DNA of 64,000 bases from Arcticibacter pallidicorallinus (GTDB taxonomy: Bacteria; Bacteroidota; Bacteroidia; Sphingobacteriales; Sphingobacteriaceae), in assembly GCF_003002875.1 (NCBI RefSeq), contig NZ_PVTH01000002.1, positions 472,545-536,544 of the forward strand, given 5' to 3'. Of the stretch, positions 29,116 to 39,630 are shown in pieces (position 1 is the stretch's first letter; every line of letters starts with the position of its first letter). The notes beneath the pieces are model-generated. The model ran no database searches. It was not told where the DNA came from and saw only the letters and a program-made list of their open reading frames with translations. A program made the position numbers and the translations under genes.

Positions 29116-30414
29116 ATGGAAATATTGATAATTGGTATCCTGATTTTGCTAAACGGAGTATTCTCTATGAGCGAGATCGCCTTGATATCATCGAGTAAAT
29201 TTAAGCTGGCAAGAACTGCCAAGAAAGGGCATAGCGGAGCCAGAAAAGCTTTGGCACTTGCTGAAAGTCCCAATACATTCTTGTCTACCGTTCAAATTGG
29301 TATTACGCTTATCGGAATTCTGACAGGTATCTATAGTGGGGATAAGATAACCGATGACCTGGACAGGTTTGTTAGTCAGGTTAGTTTTATGGCACCCTAT
29401 TCCAATACGATTTCCGTTGGCCTCGTGGTCGTTATATTGACCTACTTTTCCATCGTATTCGGCGAGTTGCTACCCAAAAGGATCGGCTTGGCCTTTCCAG
29501 AGCGCGTCGCTTCTTTCGTTGCAGCACCCATGCATTTGGTATCTCAGATAACGAAGCCCTTTATCTGGCTGTTGGCGAAGTCGAACGACGCATGCCTTAA
29601 AATTCTGGGTATCACGGAAAAAAGAGAAGGGCCTGCTTCTGAGGAGGAGATCGCTTCTATTATACATGAAAGTACCTTATATGGAGAGATAGAGCAGATT
29701 GAGCAAGACATAGTGAAAAGAGTTTTCGCTCTCGGAAACCGTAAAGTTTCTGAGCTTATGACCCATAAAAGCGACCTCGTATGGTTTGATGTGAATGAGG
29801 ACCTTGAAACCATACGCCGCAAAATGCAGCCGGAGGTACACTCGGCATATCCCGTAGCAAATAAAGGCCTGGATAAGATCGTAGGCGTGCTCTACGTTAA
29901 GGAGCTTTTTCCGCGAGATCTCGACGGCAAACCGTTCGACCTGACAAATTACCTGCGCAAGCCTCTTTTTGTGCACGAGAAGCTGCCGGCTTATCAGGTA
30001 CTGGAGCAGTTTAAGAGTTCTAGAATTCACCACGCCATTGTAGTGGATGAGTACGGTTCGGTTGAAGGAATGGTGACCATGGATGATATCGTTGATGAAC
30101 TCGTAGGAGACCAGACGGAATATCAGGACGACGAATTAAAGATCATCGTCCGCGACGAAAATTCCTGGCTGGTCGATGGTCAGTATCCCTACTACGAGCT
30201 GCTTGAGTTTCTGAACATTGAGGATGATACTGAAGTAAACTTTACAACAGTAGGCGGGTTAATCTTACATCGGCTTCGCTCTATACCTGTCGAAGGAGAG
30301 AAAACAGAATGGCTTGATTTTGAATTGGAAGTGGTAGATATGGATGGTCAGCGTATTGATAAGATCATGATAACCCGGAAACGAGCATCCCAATCATCCT
30401 TTTCGATAGATTAG
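29116..30414 (+). CDS. CorC/HlyC-type membrane protein (CNNM, CBS pair)
   Basis: The 432-residue protein has an N-terminal CNNM transmembrane domain (about 1-190, with FSMSEIALISS and a VQIGITLIGILTGIYSG block), a tandem CBS module (about 205-330, with VVDEYGSVEGMVTMDDIVDELVGD) and a C-terminal transporter-associated CorC/HlyC domain (about 340-425, with NFTTVGGLI). Members of the family are linked to magnesium and cobalt efflux or tolerance, and older annotations call them hemolysins. The substrate is not evident. It is followed by an aldo/keto reductase after 24 bp. Confidence 0.9.
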   Translation: MEILIIGILILLNGVFSMSEIALISSSKFKLARTAKKGHSGARKALALAESPNTFLSTVQIGITLIGILTGIYSGDKITDDLDRFVSQVSFMAPYSNTISVGLVVVILTYFSIVFGELLPKRIGLAFPERVASFVAAPMHLVSQITKPFIWLLAKSNDACLKILGITEKREGPASEEEIASIIHESTLYGEIEQIEQDIVKRVFALGNRKVSELMTHKSDLVWFDVNEDLETIRRKMQPEVHSAYPVANKGLDKIVGVLYVKELFPRDLDGKPFDLTNYLRKPLFVHEKLPAYQVLEQFKSSRIHHAIVVDEYGSVEGMVTMDDIVDELVGDQTEYQDDELKIIVRDENSWLVDGQYPYYELLEFLNIEDDTEVNFTTVGGLILHRLRSIPVEGEKTEWLDFELEVVDMDGQRIDKIMITRKRASQSSFSID

Positions 30415-30438
30415 CGCAAAGTACTAGAACAATAAGGA

Positions 30439-31422
30439 ATGAAATATAGAAAATTTAAAGACCAACAGGTATCTGAAATTGGTCTGGGAACCTGGCAGCT
30501 GGGTGGCTCAGACTGGGGGCCTCTAAACGAAGAGCATGCGATGGATGTTCTGACAGCATTTGCCGACGCTGGCGGTAACTTTATTGACACTGCTGATGTT
30601 TATGGTATGGGTGTCAGCGAAAAAGTGATCGGTAAGTTCCTTAGATCCTCTCGGAAGAGCTTTCTGGTTGCTTCAAAACTGGGCAGGCGACATGACGGTG
30701 ATAATGCCTGGCCGCAAAATTTCACTTATGAAAAGATGCGAAGCCACGTCGAAAGCTCCCTTCAGCACCTGCAGCTCGACTCGCTCTTCCTGGAGCAGCT
30801 GCACTGTATCCCCACGGATGAGCTTCAGGCAGGAAAGGTGTTTGACCATCTTCGCAGACTTCAGCAGGACGGTTTGATTCGTCATTGGGGAGTAAGCGTT
30901 GAGACGGCCGAAGAAGCTAAGATCTGTCTTCAGCAAGAGGGAATCGCGTCCCTTCAAATTATCTTCAACATCTTCAGGCAGCATTATTCGGAGGAGTTTT
31001 TTGCTGAGGCGGGGGAGAAGGAAGTGGCGCTCATAGCACGTGTTCCTCTGGCTAGCGGACTTCTTAGCGGTAAATACAAAAAAGATACTCATTTCCTTCC
31101 CGGTGATCATCGCCACTATAATGCAAATGGGGAGTCATTTAATGCAGGAGAGACATTTTCGGGTATTGAATTTAATAAGGGCGTAGATCTTGCAAAGCAA
31201 ATTGCAGGCTTGCTTCCTGATGATCGTACGGCTCAATGGGCCATACGCTGGATCCTCGATCATCCTGAAATATCCACTGTTATTCCGGGAGCTTCCTCGC
31301 CAGAGCAGGTTCAGGCTAACGTGTTGGCCTCCGACATGGAGAGCCTGCCTCAGGCAACTCACCAACAGCTAAGGGAACTGTATCAAACAGAGATCCGTCC
31401 GATCATACGGGGACATTTCTAG
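30439..31422 (+). CDS. Aldo/keto reductase
   Basis: The 327-residue NADPH-dependent oxidoreductase has the catalytic tetrad D50, Y55, K80 and H122 (FIDTADVYG, VASKLGRRH, EQLHCIP). The C-terminal NADPH-binding region is STVIPGASSPEQVQANV. These are family features; the physiological substrate is unknown. It lies 24 bp downstream of the CorC/HlyC gene and probably shares its transcript. A G/C-rich hairpin follows the stop codon. Confidence 0.9.
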   Translation: MKYRKFKDQQVSEIGLGTWQLGGSDWGPLNEEHAMDVLTAFADAGGNFIDTADVYGMGVSEKVIGKFLRSSRKSFLVASKLGRRHDGDNAWPQNFTYEKMRSHVESSLQHLQLDSLFLEQLHCIPTDELQAGKVFDHLRRLQQDGLIRHWGVSVETAEEAKICLQQEGIASLQIIFNIFRQHYSEEFFAEAGEKEVALIARVPLASGLLSGKYKKDTHFLPGDHRHYNANGESFNAGETFSGIEFNKGVDLAKQIAGLLPDDRTAQWAIRWILDHPEISTVIPGASSPEQVQANVLASDMESLPQATHQQLRELYQTEIRPIIRGHF

Positions 31423-31438
31423 GTTTTAAAGGCATTAT

Positions 31439-31462
31439 CGGGGGAATGATTCTGGTCCCCCG
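31439..31462 (+). terminator. Probable terminator after the aldo/keto reductase
   Basis: CGGGGG pairs with CCCCCG around a short loop, followed by a weak T-rich tract. A second small hairpin CCGG/CCGG comes next. The T-run is poor, hence the moderate score. Confidence 0.5.
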
Positions 31463-31486
31463 GTTCTTATTACCGGCCAAATTTCG

Positions 31487-31494
31487 TAATTTTG
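31487..31494 (+). promoter_or_regulatory. Candidate -7 element of the hybrid regulator gene
   Basis: TAATTTTG fits TAnnTTTG; a weak TTC lies 20 bp upstream. It is 76 bp before the ATG at 31571. Confidence 0.35.
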
Positions 31495-31570
31495 CGCCTA
31501 ATAACCCATTAGCGAGGCCAGATCTTAACCGGGCAAGTTGGAGTCTGGGCTTTCGAAAGTCCGTCTGAAC

Positions 31571-34500
31571 ATGATTATACCAATCACCTGTGTGATTACC
31601 TGCTGCGTACTGTTTGCCACTTTTAATCCCCGTAGTAGAGACAGGATACTTAGGCTCTTCACCTTCATTCTGTTACTGTTTGGTTTGCCCGCTTCGTCCC
31701 AGATGCGCGAAATCTTTAAACACTACTCCACCGGGCAGGGCTTGTCGCATGACGGCGTATTATGTATCACCCGCGACAGGGACGGCTTCATGTGGTTCGG
31801 CACCTGGGACGGCCTTAACAAATTTGACGGTCATACCTTTAGTGTCTACAAAAGCTTTCCCGGCGATAGTTCCAGTCTCACAAGTAATAAGTTCAGGAAC
31901 ATTATCGAAGACAAACACGGCTATCTTTGGGTTAAGACCTATGATCATAATGTTTATCGTTTTGACAAGAACACCGGCAAATTTCTGGCGATCAATCATC
32001 GGAGCGGTAAAAGGAATGTAAGAATAGATCGCATCTTTCCTTTAGCTGACGGTAGCACATGGCTCACGACCGCGGGCGAGGGCCTGCTCCATGTCAAATT
32101 CGCGGAGTCTTCAAACCAGCCCCTTATTCACCGTTATGCGCGTGCTTCGAAAGAAGGCTATAAGCTCCCTTCGGACTCAGTAAAGCTCTTTTTTGAAGAT
32201 AGCCGAAAGGTTGTTTGGGTAGGTACATCAGCTGGCCTAGTTAGAATAGACCCGGAACAAAAGGGAAAGGCTGGCTCTGTGGGGTTGAAAAATAAAGCAT
32301 TCGCACCGACACTTTCATTTACGAGCGCAGTACAAACCGGAGACAGTATTTATTTTGGAACCAGTCAGGGTAAACTGGTATTGTTTAATATCAGATCCGG
32401 CAGGTTCTCTAGCCTCGATCTTTGTAAAGGAACGAGGATAAATGCGCTGCATATCTCTAAAAAACGCACACTATATGCAGCAACAACAGGAGAAGGCCTC
32501 ATAAGCCTGCCTTTAGCAGGTCAAACGTCCGTTGTGCACCATTTAGAGGGATTAGACACCTTCCACTCTATTTACGAAGACAGAGGAGGGCGTCTTTGGA
32601 TGGAACCCAAAGGTGACGGGGTTGCCAAATACGAGCCGAATACAGGTAGCTTGAAGTTATTCAGGCAGAAAAAAGACTCTCATGCGACCAGTCCCGGCAG
32701 TAATTTTCTTGTCTTTGAAGATCCCAACGGAAGAGTATGGACGCGGTTAAAGGGGGGCGGCTTCGGTTACTATAACAGCGCGGGAGATAAGCTGGATTAC
32801 TTCTATAATGAGCCTGGTTCTGCAGAGCATCGGCTTTCTAATATCGTCACTGCCCTCTATCCCGACAAAACGGGTATCCTTTGGTTGGCAACTATAGATG
32901 GAGGGATCAATAAAATTACTTTTCCCGGCAATAACTTCGCCCAGAAGCTGATGGTAAGCCGTCCTGTTACCAAATCTCAGAACGAAGTACGGCTTTTATT
33001 CGAAGATAGCCGGCAGCGGCTTTGGGTGGGAACAAAGGCCGGTGAACTTACCGTCTTTAAAGACGGCAAAAAACAGGAAAATCTTTTTGATGGTATCAAA
33101 GAATCGGAGATCGGAATGGTATATGCCATTATGGAAGACAGACAAGGCGTAGTCTGGTTGGGCACCAAGGGCTCGGGACTATTGACTGCCACCCCACTCG
33201 ACGCTTCCCGTACACGATATAAGCTGAAACGCTATCTTCACGACCCCGCTAATTCGAATAGTCTCAGTCACAATACAGTATATTCCATTCTCCAGGATAA
33301 GAAGGGCCGTATATGGATAGGTACGTTTGGCGGTGGCTTAAACCAGGCCGTTGTAAAAGCATCGGAAATCTATTTTACTAATCATAAAAGTGCGTTCAGG
33401 GCTTATCCTCCTGCATCCAGCTATATCAGGCATCTGTGTGAGGATCCTTCAGGCAAAATATGGATTGCAACCACCAACGGACTTATCATTGCAGACCCGG
33501 ATAAGGCCGAAGGCAGATCCGTTACATTCAGACTATTCCAAAAGATCCCCGGCGACTCTTCGAGCCTGGGTAACAATGAAGTTCAGTTTATCTACAAAGA
33601 CAGGAAAAACGGCATGTGGCTCGGCACATTCGGTGGTGGATTGAACAGGCTGGTGTCAGATGTCAGATCCGATAACAAGAAGTTTCGCGCCTACACTCAG
33701 CAGAATGGCCTTCCGAACGACATTATTCTGAGCCTGGCAGAAGATCATGCGGGACATCTCTGGATCGCTACAGGGAAGGGGCTCGCGAGGTTTGATACCA
33801 AGACTGCACAGTTCAGAAACTACGATGCCTTTGATGGCCTTACCCGGGCACAATTCTCCGAGGCTACCGTTTTTAGGTCCTATAACGGCGATATGTACTT
33901 TGGATGTATGGAAGGCTTTATCTCTTTTGACCCTTCTAAGATCAAGAACCGGAAGATATCTGCGAATATGGCCCTGACCAATATCCAGCTTTACAACAAT
34001 GACATCATCCCGGGTCTACCAGGCTCTCCTCTAACAACCTCGCTTAACAATACCTCGCATCTGGTACTGGATCATGATCAAAACGTGATCAGTATTGACT
34101 ATACAGTCCTCGACTACCGGGCCGGTCAGAAAGTAAATTATGCCTACATCCTTAAGGGATATGATAAGAGCTGGCATTACGTCCGCAATCAGAGAAAGGC
34201 GACTTACACCAAGCTGCCGCCGGGGGAGTATGAATTTATCGTTCGTAGCCTGAACAAAGAAATCTTCAGTAATACACCTGAGAAAGGTGTTAAAATAACC
34301 ATACTCCCACCACCCTGGCTTAGCTGGTGGGCATACCTGGGTTACTTTTTGTTATTCGCAGCGCTGCTGGCGATCGTACGGAGGATTGTTGTTACAATGA
34401 TGAAGCTGCGTAACAAGGTTACTATCGAACAAAAACTAACGGAGCTAAAACTCCAGTTTTTTACCAATATTTCTCATGAGCTCAGAACACCGCTTACTCT

Positions 34501-36028
34501 TATCGTCAGTCCGCTCGATGAACTGAGCAGAACCGAGCCTCTTTCAGAACTTGGTAAAAGACACCTTCATACCGTCAGCAGAAACGCTAAGCGGATGGTC
34601 CGTTTCGTTAACCAGTTACTGGACTTCAGAAAGCTGCAAAGTGGTAAAATGACTCTGAATGTTTCTGAAACGGAAATTCTTGGTTTAATAAGACATGCGG
34701 CCGGATATTTCGACGCAGTAGCAGAAGAGAAGCGGATCGGTCTTAAGATTGAATCCAATGTGAACGAGTTGCCTGCCTGGGTTGATCCCGAAAAGATTGA
34801 CATCGTCATATACAACCTCTTGTCTAATGCTTTCAAGTTTAGTCCCAGTGACGCAACGATTAACGTTCAGCTCATCAGCATGCCTGAGGATGAGAGTTTC
34901 GATATCCTGATAATCGATCAAGGACCGGGTGTTCCTGATGAGCAGCTTCGTGAGATATTCGATCTTTACTATGAAGCTGAGCAATCAAACAATAAGCTTA
35001 AAGGCACGGGGATCGGACTGGCACTGTCTTACGAGCTCATCCGTGCGCACAAGGGTCAAATATTCGCGGAAAATAATCCGAAAGGTGGAATGTGCTTTAC
35101 CTTAAGGCTGAAGAGTGGAAGAAGTCATTTCGCCGAAGATGAAGTCAACTTCATATCATCAACCGATACGTATATCGAGACGGATCACCCCGTCTACAAC
35201 ACCGACACGGAAAATACCTTAACTAATTCCAATCATGATGTAGAAATGCCGTTGGTATTGCTGGTAGAGGACAATGCTGAACTTAGAAAGTTCATGGCTG
35301 GGCAGCTTTCGTCTTTCTATCGCGTAGAAGAGGCGGGAGACGGCAGTGAAGGGCTTCGGAAGGCCCAGCAATGTATGCCTGAGCTCATTATTAGTGATGT
35401 CATGATGCCTGAAATGGATGGGATCCAAATGCTTGATCAGCTAAAAAACAACGAATCGACAAGCCATATTCCTATAATTCTTCTGACAGCTAAATCTTCA
35501 GTAGAGAATCAGATTGAAGGGCTGAGGTATGGTGCCGATTTTTATATCACGAAACCTTTTAATATGCAGTACCTGACGGCCCTGCTTGAAAATTTCTTAA
35601 GGCGCAGGTCGAAACAAGTAGAATTGCTGCAGGATGATGATATGAAGATAGTCGCTTTGAAACCGGATGAGATCCTGATCACCTCCCGGGATGAAGAGTT
35701 CGTGAAACAGGTTATTAGCATAGTGGAATCATCCATGGAAGATAGTGAGTTCAATATTGAACTGATTGCAGAGTCTGTTGGTTTTGGAAGGACCACCTTC
35801 TATAAAAAGATTAAGAGTTTGACCGGACTGGCGCCGGTCGAATTTGTTCGTGAAATGAGATTAAAACGATGTAAACAACTTCTGGACACAGGGGGATATA
35901 CCATATCTGAGGTCGCCTATATGACTGGCTTCAAAAGTGCCGGATACTTCAGCACCTGCTTCAAGGAGAGATATAAGCAATCTCCCTCAGCCTATATGAA
36001 GAGTGTGAAGGGCGGATCTATTGATTAG
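31571..36028 (+). CDS. Hybrid two-component system regulator (HTCS)
   Basis: This 1485-residue protein joins sensor, kinase and regulator, as in glycan-sensing HTCS of Bacteroidota. I use the ATG at 31571; a TTG 33 bp upstream is in frame. Order: signal/anchor, propeller-repeat sensor of about 800 residues (repeats of the form GxxWxGTxxG), Y_Y_Y domain (about 840-910), membrane helix (about 916-940), HisKA with ISHELRTPL and H969, HATPase (NLLSNAFKFSP, GTGIGLAL), receiver with D1276 (SDVMMPEMDG), and a C-terminal AraC-type helix-turn-helix (about 1385-1485). It probably activates the susC/susD genes that follow when a periplasmic oligosaccharide binds. Confidence 0.96.
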   Translation: MIIPITCVITCCVLFATFNPRSRDRILRLFTFILLLFGLPASSQMREIFKHYSTGQGLSHDGVLCITRDRDGFMWFGTWDGLNKFDGHTFSVYKSFPGDSSSLTSNKFRNIIEDKHGYLWVKTYDHNVYRFDKNTGKFLAINHRSGKRNVRIDRIFPLADGSTWLTTAGEGLLHVKFAESSNQPLIHRYARASKEGYKLPSDSVKLFFEDSRKVVWVGTSAGLVRIDPEQKGKAGSVGLKNKAFAPTLSFTSAVQTGDSIYFGTSQGKLVLFNIRSGRFSSLDLCKGTRINALHISKKRTLYAATTGEGLISLPLAGQTSVVHHLEGLDTFHSIYEDRGGRLWMEPKGDGVAKYEPNTGSLKLFRQKKDSHATSPGSNFLVFEDPNGRVWTRLKGGGFGYYNSAGDKLDYFYNEPGSAEHRLSNIVTALYPDKTGILWLATIDGGINKITFPGNNFAQKLMVSRPVTKSQNEVRLLFEDSRQRLWVGTKAGELTVFKDGKKQENLFDGIKESEIGMVYAIMEDRQGVVWLGTKGSGLLTATPLDASRTRYKLKRYLHDPANSNSLSHNTVYSILQDKKGRIWIGTFGGGLNQAVVKASEIYFTNHKSAFRAYPPASSYIRHLCEDPSGKIWIATTNGLIIADPDKAEGRSVTFRLFQKIPGDSSSLGNNEVQFIYKDRKNGMWLGTFGGGLNRLVSDVRSDNKKFRAYTQQNGLPNDIILSLAEDHAGHLWIATGKGLARFDTKTAQFRNYDAFDGLTRAQFSEATVFRSYNGDMYFGCMEGFISFDPSKIKNRKISANMALTNIQLYNNDIIPGLPGSPLTTSLNNTSHLVLDHDQNVISIDYTVLDYRAGQKVNYAYILKGYDKSWHYVRNQRKATYTKLPPGEYEFIVRSLNKEIFSNTPEKGVKITILPPPWLSWWAYLGYFLLFAALLAIVRRIVVTMMKLRNKVTIEQKLTELKLQFFTNISHELRTPLTLIVSPLDELSRTEPLSELGKRHLHTVSRNAKRMVRFVNQLLDFRKLQSGKMTLNVSETEILGLIRHAAGYFDAVAEEKRIGLKIESNVNELPAWVDPEKIDIVIYNLLSNAFKFSPSDATINVQLISMPEDESFDILIIDQGPGVPDEQLREIFDLYYEAEQSNNKLKGTGIGLALSYELIRAHKGQIFAENNPKGGMCFTLRLKSGRSHFAEDEVNFISSTDTYIETDHPVYNTDTENTLTNSNHDVEMPLVLLVEDNAELRKFMAGQLSSFYRVEEAGDGSEGLRKAQQCMPELIISDVMMPEMDGIQMLDQLKNNESTSHIPIILLTAKSSVENQIEGLRYGADFYITKPFNMQYLTALLENFLRRRSKQVELLQDDDMKIVALKPDEILITSRDEEFVKQVISIVESSMEDSEFNIELIAESVGFGRTTFYKKIKSLTGLAPVEFVREMRLKRCKQLLDTGGYTISEVAYMTGFKSAGYFSTCFKERYKQSPSAYMKSVKGGSID

Positions 36029-36397
36029 ACAGCTGCGTATGCACAACGGCAGCGAAATCAATCTTCTAAAAACTATCAAATAGCCCTTAATGTACACTGG
36101 CGCTAATTTTTAGAACATTTCCGTCAATTATTGGAAATGCAGAGGCACTCCCTACAGATACATTTGTGCATAATAAACCCAATTATTTAAACAATTTTCA
36201 ATGGAGAGAAAAAATACTAGAAGAACGCTATCGTAGCGCTAAGCTGCTGTTATAAACCACCTGTCATATTTTGGAATACTCCCCAATTATGATCGCTAAT
36301 CAGACTCCTGGGGCAATGATTAAGTTCCCGGAACAAGGGGTCAAACCCGGAGCAACTTTGCTTCCGACTATGCAATTATTAACTAACAAATTTCATT
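36029..36397. other. Regulatory region upstream of susC
   Basis: The 369-bp gap between the regulator and susC contains a TACATTTG box (36159-36166) and small hairpins such as CATTTCC/GGAAATG near 36115-36140 and CGCTA/TAGCG near 36222-36234. No long coding frame is present. It is the likely target of the regulator, but no operator can be named. Confidence 0.45.
36159..36166 (+). promoter_or_regulatory. Candidate -7 element of susC
   Basis: TACATTTG fits TAnnTTTG. The nearest TTG is 25 bp upstream, further than normal, as may be expected for an activator-dependent promoter. The leader would be about 230 nt. Confidence 0.3.
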
Positions 36398-39300
36398 ATG
36401 GTAAAAATTAATTTACTAATCTGTTGTCTGCTTTTTTGTTTGCTCAACTCCTCGATTGCTCAAGTCAAGGAGGTAACCGGAGTTGTAAAAGAAAAAAGTA
36501 ACGGGATGCCCATGGTGGGTGTAACCGTCATGATTAAGGGCACCAAACAAGGAAGTCAGACTGATGTACAGGGCAGATACAGAATCCCGGTAGCCGGCCA
36601 GTTTCCCGTAACCCTTGTATTCAGCTCGCTTGGATTCAAAACCATCGAAAGATCTGTTGCCTCTCCACAGGCCATAAACGTTACTCTTGAAGAAGATATA
36701 AGCAGCCTGGAGCAGGTTGTCGTGATCGGCTACGCCAACGTTAAGCGTAAAGATCTCACTGGCGCTTCAGTTTCAGTAGGAGCCGACGAACTTACTATTG
36801 CCCCGGTGACCACTGCAGCTCAGGCGCTCACCGGAAAAGCAGCAGGCGTGAACGTCGTTACACAAAGCGGTGCACCCGGTGCTGATATCAACATTACCAT
36901 CCGAGGTGGTACTTCCATTACTCAGAGCACTGAGCCATTGTACATCGTAGATGGCTTCCAGATGGACAACGCGCTACGTAACGTCGATATCAATGATATT
37001 GAAAGTATCGATGTCATGAAAGATGCATCGTCAACCGCTATTTACGGGGCGAGAGGATCAAACGGTGTTGTATTAATTACCACGAAATCCGGAAAGTCAG
37101 GCAAAAGTGAGGTTAATTATAACGCGTACATGGGTGTTGAAAAGCTGGGCAAGAAGCTCAACGTTTTGCAGCCAGAAGATTATGCAAAGTATCAGTATGA
37201 ATTTCAGTCTCTGGCCGGAAGAGAGTCAAGCTGGGCGAGTTACTTTGGTGGAGATCTTGCTTCTCCAGACTTTTATACGGGCGCCTATAGCCGTATAGCC
37301 GGCGAGTATGGCACGAGAGAGGGTATAGATTGGCAAGATGTTGTGTTTGGGGGCTCTGCAATGAACCAGAATCACAATATTAACATAAACGGTGGAAATG
37401 AAAAAACAAGGTTTATGTTGAGCTATAATAATACCGGTCAGGATGGTATTATGAAGAAATATGGTTATAACAAAAATGGTGTGCGCCTTAAGCTGAATCA
37501 CGAACTTTTCAAAGGGGTGAGGTCAGATTTCAGTCTGAACTTCCAGGATACACGTATTGATGGCGGCGGCTCGTTAGGCGGTGCCCTCAAGATGACCATT
37601 CTGCAACCGGCCACCGGCGGAAGCATGTATACCAATGAACAGCTGATAGGAACTGATATCAGTGAGGATATGCTTAGCTATGATTCCCAATATGATGTTT
37701 ACAATCCGATCATTACGAATGATGCGGTGACAAATATTAACAAGAACCGGCAGTTCACTGGTAATGCGGGACTTGAATTCGACCTGGCGAAGGATCTTAC
37801 CTTCCGCACAGCGGGTAGTTATCTTTGGAGACAGGTGCGAGGTGACGTATGGGACGACGGAAGAACCAGAAGCGCTCAGAATAACGGTGGTCCGTATGGT
37901 TCAAGAGATAACAGTGAGCGATTTACCTGGCAGATCACCAATACATTAAACTGGGGACATGATTTTAATGGCCATCAGGTTAATGCGCTAGTGGGTCAGG
38001 AAACCTATTATAATGAAGGTATGAATCTGGACAATACCTACTATGAATTTCCGCTGAACAACTTTGGCTTAAATGATGTGGGTATGGCAACCAAAAACAA
38101 AAATGCGTATGGATCTGGACTTAGCTCCGATGGTCTCTTGTCATTCTTTGGTCGCGGTTCATACAGTTATAAAGGAAAATACATAGCGAATTTTACGCTT
38201 CGGGCCGACGGATCCTCCAAATTTTTAACAGGCAATAAATGGGGCTACTTCCCATCAGCCTCTGCCGCTTGGCGTATCTCTGACGAAGATTTCATGGCCG
38301 GAAAAACCGTAATCAATAACTTGAAACTTCGTGTAGGTTTCGGTACGTCAGGAAATAACTCGATCAATAATAATATGTACGCTACAGACTATGGATCTGG
38401 TTCTTATGCGGTCGGCAATAGCCGGTTTCCAACTCTCGTTCCGGGTGAAATAGTGGGAAATCCAAAGTTGGTTTGGGAAAAGACAGTTTCCACCAACTTA
38501 GGTCTGGATATCGATTTGTTTAAAAGTCGTATCAGTATGGGGATTGACGTTTATAACAATGAGTCAAACGACCTGCTGATCAAAAATAGTATCCCTACAT
38601 CAACGGGTTATCGTTATCAGTTCCAAAATATAGGTGCCGTAAGGAACCGTGGTCTTGAAATAGTATTAAATACTGCAAACGTTCGGTCGAAAAACTTTAA
38701 ATGGAATACCAATTTCAACATAGGTATGAACCGTTCAAAAGTCCTTTCTATTTATGGTAAAGAAGAAAACGATTATTTCTATCAAAACTATGATAGCCGC
38801 ATCGACTTCAAGCTTGAGGCCGGAAAGCCACTAGGACAGATGTTTGGCTATAAGTATGACGGAGTCTACACCACAGATGACTTTATTCAGAATGCAAATG
38901 GAACGTATACGCTAAAAGATGGAGTAGCCCGATTGAAGGGTGGAAACGTTGCCAATATTAAACCAGGGGATGTAAAATATAAAACATCTACCATTGGCCC
39001 TGACGGAAACCCAATATGGTCTACAGACGATCGTACCATCATTGGTAATGCCCAGCCGAAGTTTCAGGGCGGGATGTCCAATACCTTCGCTTACAAAGGC
39101 TTCGACATGACAGTGTTCATGAACTTTACTGTAGGTAACGACATTTTCAATATGAGCTCTCAGCGCTTTATCGGTCCATATCTTCCAAATCAGAATACCC
39201 TGGAAGTAATGAACAACAGATTCACACTGATCGACCCTCAAACCGGACGTGAGACAAAAGATCTGGCTAGACTGGCGGCGATAAACCCTCAGCAGTATGA

Positions 39301-39619
39301 TGCAGACGCGATGTGGAGTCTGAATTCCAGTAATAAGATCGCTATCACCGATGCGCTGGACTACTACGTCGAAGATGGCTCTTTCTTGCGGATCAGTACA
39401 TTAACTCTTGGTTACACCTTGCCGAAACTGGCTCTCAAAAAGGTGCAAATTAAGAACGCAAGGGTTTACTGTACAGTAAACAACCTACATACTTTTACGA
39501 ACTATAGTGGTTATGATCCTGAAGTTTCTGCAACATCAAATCCGCTTACAGCGGGAGTTGATAATTCAGCTTTCCCACGTGCGAAAAGTGTTGTATTTGG
39601 TCTCAACTTAACATTTTAA
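36398..39619 (+). CDS. SusC-type TonB-dependent transporter
   Basis: The 1073-residue outer-membrane transporter starts with a signal peptide (about 1-21, ending SIAQ), a CarboxypepD-like domain (VTGVVKEKSNGMPMVGVTV, about 25-105), a TonB box-like stretch (LEQVVVIGY), then the plug with IRGGTSI, PLYIVDGFQ and GARGSNGVVLITTKSGK, and a 22-strand barrel ending in a hydrophobic FGLNLTF. It imports oligosaccharides through a lid formed by its SusD partner, encoded 11 bp downstream. It is probably switched on by the adjacent hybrid regulator. Substrate unknown. Confidence 0.95.
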   Translation: MVKINLLICCLLFCLLNSSIAQVKEVTGVVKEKSNGMPMVGVTVMIKGTKQGSQTDVQGRYRIPVAGQFPVTLVFSSLGFKTIERSVASPQAINVTLEEDISSLEQVVVIGYANVKRKDLTGASVSVGADELTIAPVTTAAQALTGKAAGVNVVTQSGAPGADINITIRGGTSITQSTEPLYIVDGFQMDNALRNVDINDIESIDVMKDASSTAIYGARGSNGVVLITTKSGKSGKSEVNYNAYMGVEKLGKKLNVLQPEDYAKYQYEFQSLAGRESSWASYFGGDLASPDFYTGAYSRIAGEYGTREGIDWQDVVFGGSAMNQNHNININGGNEKTRFMLSYNNTGQDGIMKKYGYNKNGVRLKLNHELFKGVRSDFSLNFQDTRIDGGGSLGGALKMTILQPATGGSMYTNEQLIGTDISEDMLSYDSQYDVYNPIITNDAVTNINKNRQFTGNAGLEFDLAKDLTFRTAGSYLWRQVRGDVWDDGRTRSAQNNGGPYGSRDNSERFTWQITNTLNWGHDFNGHQVNALVGQETYYNEGMNLDNTYYEFPLNNFGLNDVGMATKNKNAYGSGLSSDGLLSFFGRGSYSYKGKYIANFTLRADGSSKFLTGNKWGYFPSASAAWRISDEDFMAGKTVINNLKLRVGFGTSGNNSINNNMYATDYGSGSYAVGNSRFPTLVPGEIVGNPKLVWEKTVSTNLGLDIDLFKSRISMGIDVYNNESNDLLIKNSIPTSTGYRYQFQNIGAVRNRGLEIVLNTANVRSKNFKWNTNFNIGMNRSKVLSIYGKEENDYFYQNYDSRIDFKLEAGKPLGQMFGYKYDGVYTTDDFIQNANGTYTLKDGVARLKGGNVANIKPGDVKYKTSTIGPDGNPIWSTDDRTIIGNAQPKFQGGMSNTFAYKGFDMTVFMNFTVGNDIFNMSSQRFIGPYLPNQNTLEVMNNRFTLIDPQTGRETKDLARLAAINPQQYDADAMWSLNSSNKIAITDALDYYVEDGSFLRISTLTLGYTLPKLALKKVQIKNARVYCTVNNLHTFTNYSGYDPEVSATSNPLTAGVDNSAFPRAKSVVFGLNLTF

Positions 39620-39630
39620 TCACGCCGATT